A DNA stretch of 64,000 bases from Bacillus inaquosorum KCTC 13429 (lineage in GTDB: Bacteria; Bacillota; Bacilli; Bacillales; Bacillaceae), in the NCBI RefSeq assembly GCF_000332645.1, contig NZ_AMXN01000008.1, positions 143,291 to 207,290 on the forward strand, given 5' to 3'. Shown piece by piece: positions 63,982 through 64,000 of the stretch. Below the pieces are notes generated by a model, which saw only the letters and a list, made by a program, of their open reading frames with translations, was not told the origin of the DNA and did no database searches. The position numbers and the translations under genes are program-made. Position 1 is the stretch's first letter. Each line of letters begins with the position of its first letter.

Positions 63982-64000
63982 AACAAAAAAACCCAGCTCA

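Overview
The window comes from a Bacillus of the B. subtilis/spizizenii group. Gene content and order follow the feu-sigW-glmS-glp arc of the B. subtilis chromosome, read in reverse relative to the usual strain 168 numbering. Many products (FeuA, CdaA, GlmS, SigW) look nearly identical to the 168 proteins as I remember them. Comparisons with 168 are from memory, not from an alignment.

Layout. 1-7.3 kb: ybfI-ybfH, ybfAB, ybeF and the glycerol-3-phosphate genes glpT-glpQ. 7.3-15.5 kb: a Na/phosphate cotransporter, permease ybeC, ybyB, the peroxygenase cypC, a class D beta-lactamase (ybxI), sporulation gene csgA with ybxH, and permease ybxG. 15.8-21.8 kb: the poorly understood ybd genes (ybdO, secreted ybdN, kinase-like ybdM, a Ser/Arg/Tyr-rich microprotein, two-component pair ybdJK, hydrolase ybdG). 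21.9-26.2 kb: a MerR regulator with a serine hydrolase where 168 carries the skf killing-factor operon, then ybcL and its ArsR regulator. 26.4-32 kb: the DAB inorganic-carbon uptake operon (dabB-dabA-ybcF-ybcH-ybcI). 32.0-34.0 kb: a gene-poor, AT-rich stretch holding a small Tn7-like element. 34.0-41.3 kb: glmS with its self-cleaving riboswitch, glmM, cdaR, cdaA, rsiW and sigW. 41.5-41.9 kb: five tRNA genes. 42-50.9 kb: ybbK, ybbJ and the MurNAc recovery operon murQ-murR-murP-amiE-nagZ-namZ. 51-56.5 kb: Fur-controlled bacillibactin uptake (btr, feuABC, ybbA). 56.5-59 kb: transporters ybaS and ybaR. 59.2-64 kb: a three-gene azasugar (1-deoxynojirimycin type) operon with a divergent MFS transporter.

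The most striking observation is a 1,129-bp non-autonomous Tn7-like element at 32866-33994, just downstream of glmS, the classical attTn7 position. It has 18-bp terminal inverted repeats (17/18 identical) beginning 5'-TGT, a perfect 5-bp target duplication (AAAAC), four tandem 20-bp repeats at the glmS-proximal end and three dispersed copies at the other end. This is the asymmetric arrangement of TnsB sites in Tn7. No transposase is present; the only cargo is a PAP2 undecaprenyl-pyrophosphate-phosphatase-like gene. The insertion falls in the loop of the original glmS terminator and splits its two stem arms by more than 1.1 kb.

Several modules are functionally coherent. GlmS and GlmM make amino-sugar precursors, CdaA/CdaR make c-di-AMP and SigW/RsiW answer envelope stress. 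The mur-nag-nam operon recycles wall sugars. btr-feu-ybbA takes up and processes the siderophore. glpT/glpQ and the neighbouring phosphate cotransporter deal with phosphorylated nutrients.
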